From Odontocerum albicorne (taxonomy: Eukaryota; Arthropoda; Insecta; Trichoptera; Odontoceridae): DNA of 64,000 bases. How positions within the stretch are numbered: position 1 is the stretch's first letter; every line of letters starts with the position of its first letter. A program made the position numbers and the translations under genes. The notes under the pieces are model-generated. The model ran no database searches. It was not told the DNA's origin and saw only the letters and a program-made list of their open reading frames with translations. The stretch spans positions 22,895,847 to 22,959,846 of the forward strand of contig OX463859.1 of the NCBI GenBank assembly GCA_949825065.1, written 5' to 3'. Positions 58,941 to 64,000 of the stretch are shown one piece after another.

Positions 58941-59357
58941 ATGAATTCGTCAGCTATCGATAATAAAACTGGTATGATAACTTGGCTACGGAGATCACTT
59001 TACCCGAGTTAAATCAAAATCAATTTTCAAAAATATCGGTTGCATCCGAAAGCTCAACGCTTTGCTAACAGGTTCATTGACTAATTCCGGTCTGCTATAT
59101 GGAGGGGAGGGTTACCTTTACAAAAGGTGAAAAGAAGTGATGATACTACAAGTGGATTCTTAAACACATGACTTACAAAAACAAAAAAAATCTCCATGAA
59201 TGAAAATATGTATTCCATATTAAACTATGAATGGGAAATTTTATTATAAGTAACTGAATAAAATGTAAAGGTCATATTTATTAATTAATCTTCTTTATAT
59301 TCACAGTGTTAAGTAACCAAAAGTACGCCAATAGAATAACAGTTTTTATTTAACAAT

Positions 59358-59520
59358 ATAAATAAATAAATAAATACAGTTTAATTAAAAGCAACTTTGT
59401 TTGTTCATATATACATATATCATGAAATTACATACATATTTCTGGATATTGTCGAAGAAAATACATTTAAGAGAGAAGCCATCAAAAGCTAGCTCATCTC
59501 AGATAACACCTCTTTTTACC
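59358..59520 (-). repeat. D-family interspersed repeat
   Basis: An (aaat)n edge, then 'aaagcaactttgtttgttca', 'atatcatgaaattacataca' and 'gaagccatcaaaagctagct' parallel 45522-45660. Divergent. Confidence 0.5.
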
Positions 59521-59527
59521 TAGGGGA

Positions 59528-59700
59528 TTTTTTGCCATGTGGTAATCTCTTCCAACCAACCAGAAAGATGTTTAAGAGGCCCAAAGTGAAAACCAGGCTG
59601 GAATCCAATTATTTTTTTTCAATCTGAGTTCCAGAGGGGATCGAATCCCTAACCTCCGAATCGGCAGACAAGCATTTAACCAACCAGCCAACGGAGGTCA
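59528..59700 (-). mobile_element. B-family SINE, full length
   Basis: On the minus strand: head 'gacctccgttggctggttgg' (59678-59697), B-box 'ggttagggattcgatccc' (about 59639-59656), a linker, then body 'ctttctggttggttggaaga' ending near 59530 with 'gattaccacatggc'. It is a good reference copy for the family. Confidence 0.75.
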
Positions 59701-60098
59701 TGTAAAGGTTACCATTGTATATGTAAATTTAAAAAAAACATAAAGACAATAAATAAGCAGTCAATACAATATTAAGTTCAATACATTAAATACTTTATAA
59801 TTTCAATATTTTACTTCTATTTCGAAATCTGTACGATTATTACAAAAAAAAAAACATTTTTAATAAATAAGTTTTAAAAAATAAGTTTAAAAAAAATAGA
59901 TTTTGCATATTTTTCGGCATCCTTTTAGTTATAAAGAAATAAAAATATTATTTTGTATCCAGTACAGTTTATTCTTATAAGTACTCAAGCCCAAACCATT
60001 GTAATATTTTTTTTAGTTTATTAAAATATATATTAAGTATTATTTTTTTCGTTTTCATTGCTGTTATATTAATAAAGTTCACGACCAGTTTCAAAAAC

Positions 60099-60280
60099 GA
60101 CCTCCATAGTCCTAGTTGGTAAGTCTCATGTCTACCAGTCCGGGGGCTGCAGGTTCGATTCCCGCTGAAATACATATTTTTATAGAAAGAATTCTAGTTT
60201 CGTTTTCACTCATGGCATATTTTACATGTTTCCGGTTAGTTGAAAGACATTGCCATATGACAATAAGCTTAGCAACATCA
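60099..60280 (+). mobile_element. B-family SINE, full length
   Basis: Head 'gacctccatagtcctagttg' (60099), A-box-like segment, B-box 'caggttcgattcccgct' (about 60151-60167), body 'ccggttagttgaaagacatt' and 'gccatatgacaataagc'. It is inverted relative to 59528-59700. The tRNA-like head has good box sequences, but the body identifies it as a SINE. Confidence 0.75.
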
Positions 60281-60284
60281 TGGT

Positions 60285-61620
60285 ACAAAATAATTAAATA
60301 AATATTTTATTGTAAAGTTCATATAAAAATGTGATATTATAGTATAAGTATTGATTGTTACAAAGATAAAAAAACGTTTTTTTTAAACTAATATTTAAAT
60401 ATTTTAATTTTTTTTCTTCAATGTGACTTAATAAAAAAAACATGAACATCACAACTTACACAGTTAGTTGTTTAAAAAAAAATAATTTAAACCCAAAAAT
60501 AAATTCGTAAATCACAGTTTTAAAAAAAAATTCAAATACACAATTTTAAATTGATGTATTTTCAATTGCCTATTCATTCAATTTTAAGATTTTGATCTTA
60601 TATATTCGTTTTTTACATTATATTATCTTCCCAATATATATGTTAAGTAGACAAAATTCCGAAAATCAGGAAAATCATGCCCAGCTAATAAAATATTAGT
60701 CTTATAAAATTTCATACAAGATATATAAAGAATTATCGTTATTCGAAATTTTAACCAAATTACACTTAAATATTATTTCTGTTATAAATTTAAATAAACA
60801 TTAAATTTACATGTTTTATTTCATTAAAAAATCCACGAACTAAAAACAACGAAATATAAATGGTCTTACTAAAAAACGAAGTTTTTTTAATGTGCCTTAC
60901 TCATCCATACCAAACTATTTTGTTTCCTTAATTTAAACTAAAGCTTTTGAAACATTTGGAGTGTTTTATTAAACAATTTCACAAAACAATTTCAGCCGTA
61001 TTAAATTATAAGCTGCAAAAAATATTTGAATTAAAAAAAATAGATTTTAATGACTTCTTATTGAAAATTTATATTATAACAAATATATTTAATTGAGTTG
61101 ACTTAAAATCAAAAATTTATTTAAAAAAAACTGCGTAAACTAAGTGTTACGTATTTGATGAGTGTTATAAAAAAATTGAAAACGTTTAAAGTTAAAGTTT
61201 TTTAAATATTAAACTTTATAAAATAATTATTGAACAATATACAAAATTTCACTCGTACTAAAACTGTTTATATTGTTTGAAAATTTACTTCAAAACATCT
61301 CCAATACAGCTTCAAAAATGTTTTACTTGAATAACCATATTAAATAAAAAATCGTCAATATTATATAAATAATCAAACATAAATTTAACAAATTTGACTA
61401 AATTTTGAAATAAAAATTCGTAAATTACTTCAAACGTATTATTTTAAAAACAATAATTATACAGTGTATCTAGCAATTTTTTCAAGTTTAAATAAGAAGA
61501 TATAAAAAACCTTAACGATAAACTTTCCAATAAAAACAATTTCAACATTCAAACAAACATAAATTACACATATGTCTAAATATTCTAAAAACTTAAAAAT
61601 TTACATATTTGGTCCCTTGA
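60285..61620. other. Very AT-rich DNA upstream of the Osiris gene
   Basis: Poly-A/T-dominated sequence without ORFs or recognised repeats. It is the upstream intergenic region of the gene at 61901. Confidence 0.6.
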
Positions 61621-61762
61621 AACATGAGGAACGTGAGGGTGTGGAGACCTTGGCATTGTAAAAGCCATGTGTTGAGACAAGACAAGAAGAAGGCGGAGGA
61701 AGTAGGTGGAAGAGGATTCAACACCGGGTCATCGGTCCCCACTCCCAACTGTCGGAGGCTCC

Positions 61763-61800
61763 AATAAAACCAGACGGCTCCCAGAGCATCATCACAGTTC
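61763..61800 (+). promoter_or_regulatory. Putative core promoter of the Osiris gene
   Basis: A TATA-like 'aataaaa' at 61763-61769 stands about 30 bp upstream of an arthropod initiator-like 'tcacagtt' (61792-61799). The spacing is right for a TATA/Inr promoter and would give a 5' UTR of about 105 nt before the ATG at 61901. It lies in a GC-richer block (61620-61900). This is inferred from motifs only. Confidence 0.4.
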
Positions 61801-61900
61801 GTCGACTGATTCCGATCAAGTAGTAGAAAGTAGCAGCAACTTCTTTCTCTCTCAAAGAGTGTTCGTGTCTGGTTTTGCTGTTGGAGGACTAAGATACAAG

Positions 61901-62663
61901 ATGAGGTTCTTCGCTTTGACGCTGATGCTGGCTGCTGCTGCCGTAGCCATGCCGACTGAAAGCAATGATGGGGGTGTCCTTACATCGGCTCTCAAGTTCG
62001 TCAAGGAGTGTGGCGAGAGTGATATTACACTGTGCATGAAAGTAAGATATCCTTCTTCGAAATTCTACAATTGTTTAGTGAAATACTGTCTTTTTTAGTT
62101 TTTTTAGTGTTAACAGTATTTCTTTACGACTCCAAAACATTATAAAATTTGAATTATTTAAGTTTATTTATTAAAATATTATTAATTAATTCAAAAATCC
62201 ATTTGAATATTTAACCAAATTTAATTTAAATCACAAAAAGTAAATGTTCACGGTAATTTTTTTTTTACTTACACTGAATATAATATAGTTTATTAAATAT
62301 TACTTTTTAGTTATTTTGTAATAATCTACATGGTAACATAATTTTCTTACCTTGAACGATTTCGTCAGTACAACAATGTTCTCCTTTATTGATTTCAGGA
62401 GAGAGCTCTAAGGTTTGTTGATGGACTGAAAGGAGACGTAGAAGTCAGCGAAGGAATCTCACTGGTCCAGACCGCTGAATCTTCAAGACAGCAGGGAGCC
62501 AGAGCACTGAACGATGAGCCATTGTCTGCTGATGTCTCAGTCAGGGAAAACCAGGTTGAGGGTCTTCTCATCGATAGAGTGGCTAGGTTCCTTGAAGGAC
62601 ACACTCTGCAATTCAAGATGCCCAAGGACTCCATCGATGAGATGAAGAGGTCCATGGAAGAAG
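61901..62663 (+). CDS. Osiris-family (DUF1676) protein, 5' part, two exons
   Basis: Exon 1 CDS is 61901-62041 (47 codons), intron 1 is 62042-62398 (gtaaga...tttcag), and exon 2 is 62399-62663 (88 codons plus one base) with donor gtaaat. I chose the ATG at 61901 because it starts a clear signal peptide, MRFFALTLMLAAAAVA. The frame is also open upstream (from 61706), but that part reads as 5' UTR. Joined exons give 'CGESDITLCMK' then 'ERALRFVDGL', the two-cysteine region that opens the DUF1676 domain, then a variable acidic part and 'VEGLLIDRVARFLEGHTLQF'. Osiris proteins are secreted or endosomal, insect-specific, usually clustered, and involved in cuticle formation. The hydrophobic segment and C-terminal tyrosine-rich motif are not in the window, so the gene is partial. 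The member number is not assigned. Confidence 0.88.
62042..62398 (+). other. Intron 1 of the Osiris gene
   Basis: Phase-0 intron of 357 bp with a consensus donor (aaa/gtaaga) and acceptor (tgatttcag/gag). It is AT-rich inside. Read-through would stop after about 19 extra codons at 62096. Confidence 0.85.
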
Positions 62664-64000
62664 GTAAATTTTAATTTTTATCACTCACAATGCAAACTAA
62701 TATTTATCACATACAAAAAACACAAAAACCTAAACTATATTTGTTTTGTAATAGTAAACCAGTATGATTTATTTCCTTTAGAAGACAGAACAACTAATTT
62801 AATTATTATTTAGATGGCTTACTTATGAACATGCTACAGACATACTTTTATGGTTTTTACTATCACCAAAATCATAATTCAATATTTTTCAGACACCACA
62901 TTCATATTACGAAATATTTCTAAAAGCTTTTATTTTATTCTGTTCGATTTTGACCTCTAAACACGACCAATTTAATAGAATTATGTATATTAGCACATCA
63001 TGCAATACTTGACCGCTTCATGTAATCACGTCTCTTAATGCTTCGTTACGTTCACTTTCCACCACTTATTCCTTTTTTTTTTCATTCATTCACTTTCAAC
63101 CATATTCCTTCTTTTTTTATTACATCCGCACTCACATAATAACATCATTTGCGAATGAAAAAGTGGGCCTTTGGCCACATTAAATAACCACTTTATTTGG
63201 TTTGTTTTATTACTTTAAACTTCAAAATACTTTTATACGAAAGTTTAAACCATTCGCGTGTAGTAAAAGTAACTGTTAATGATGAAAAAGGAAAAATATG
63301 TAGTTAAAAAAATGCTTCTAAATAAGCCACATTGTTGGATAAAATATTGCTTAGTAGAATAATGTTGACAGATAACTAGATGTACTATTTTTTGTCTCCT
63401 AATATATCTAGAAAAAATATTTTAAAAACACCTTAGCCATAAATACTTATTACACCACGATTTCTTTTAATTCTAAAGAAACTTAGCACTTTCTTTTAAA
63501 TTTTTTACTTGTAACACAAAGTAATAAATTAACATGTTTTCCATATACTTCAAAACTGGATGTGAATAAAATTTTTCCATATATAAGATATTTAAAAAAA
63601 ACATTTCGTCTATTGGTTTCAACAAATCTATTGTTACGTATACAGCTTTTCTCTCCACTGCTAAATTTTCCCATTTTTTCAACGTATTTTTCCTACAGTC
63701 AGCATTTAAGATAACAAAATACATTGCCATTCGTTTAAAATAATACAATTTGTAAAAGTTTCAAAGAATTTTAGCTGTGTTACATTACTCCTAACATGCA
63801 ATATCATAATTTCTCACTAATTACCTCATTCACAGCCAATCTCGTCTACGATTCACGTTTTTTTACAACACAAAAGGACAAATTAAACCGCCAAATAATT
63901 GCTGGGTTTTTGAGGTCGTCGTTATATTAAGTTTCCACTTCACAACACGAGAGGTCAATGTCACGAATAAGCAGAAATTATATAACTTTAACTTGACCGC
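62664..64000 (+). other. Intron 2 of the Osiris gene, open at window edge
   Basis: It starts with gtaaat in phase 1 after '..SMEE'. The remaining 1.3 kb is AT-rich. I found no downstream exon with the hydrophobic stretch expected of Osiris proteins, so the next exon probably lies beyond 64000. The minus ORFs at 63473-63748 show no motif. Confidence 0.65.

Noticed and set aside
60099..60172. A functional tRNA gene
   Set aside because: A- and B-box-like sequences are good, but the segment continues into the B-family SINE body and recurs many times. A proper acceptor stem could not be paired by eye.
61706..61900. N-terminal extension of the Osiris protein from an upstream ATG
   Set aside because: The frame is open, but it would bury the signal peptide at residue 66, and the segment contains TATA/Inr-like promoter motifs and low-complexity 5' UTR-like sequence.

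Overview
The window reads as intergenic insect DNA, very AT-rich and crowded with decayed transposable elements, with one recognisable host gene at the right edge. The insect assignment rests on an Osiris-family (DUF1676) gene at 61901-62663, a family known from insects and their close relatives. D,D34D mariner transposons, LINE 3' ends typical of arthropod genomes and short tRNA-headed SINEs agree with it. I cannot fix the order or species. No rRNA gene, functional tRNA gene, CRISPR array or bacterial-type operon is visible.

Layout. 1-9 kb: alpha- and beta-LINE 3' ends, two A-family SINEs, a short-unit minisatellite and AT-rich DNA. 9.0-10.2 kb: a nearly full-length broken mariner on the plus strand. 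10.8-11.7 kb: a GC-rich 879-bp near-perfect palindrome flanked by a 5-bp target duplication, the most unusual object here. 11.8-18.4 kb: mariner and LINE remnants, a hairpin repeat and B-family SINEs. 18.4-19.7 kb: a second mariner, minus strand, with well-kept inverted repeats. 20-30 kb: AT-rich DNA with tandem repeats, a foldback element and a nested satellite. 30-50 kb: LINE and SINE debris, including a beta-LINE inserted inside the tRNA-like head of a SINE and a chimeric insertion carrying a beta-LINE tail. 50-61.6 kb: AT-rich DNA with two GC-rich patches, a 27-bp and a 54-bp minisatellite and more SINEs. 61.7-64 kb: the 5' half of the Osiris gene with its probable promoter, two coding exons and the start of intron 2, which runs off the window.

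There is no pathway to reconstruct. The linked story is one of mobile elements. The beta-LINE makes 5'-truncated copies with target duplications of about 11-23 bp. It also seems to have supplied the tail, and so probably the mobilising machinery, for at least one non-LINE sequence. The Osiris protein begins with a signal peptide and the family is secretory and cuticle-associated; its other exons lie to the right of this window.
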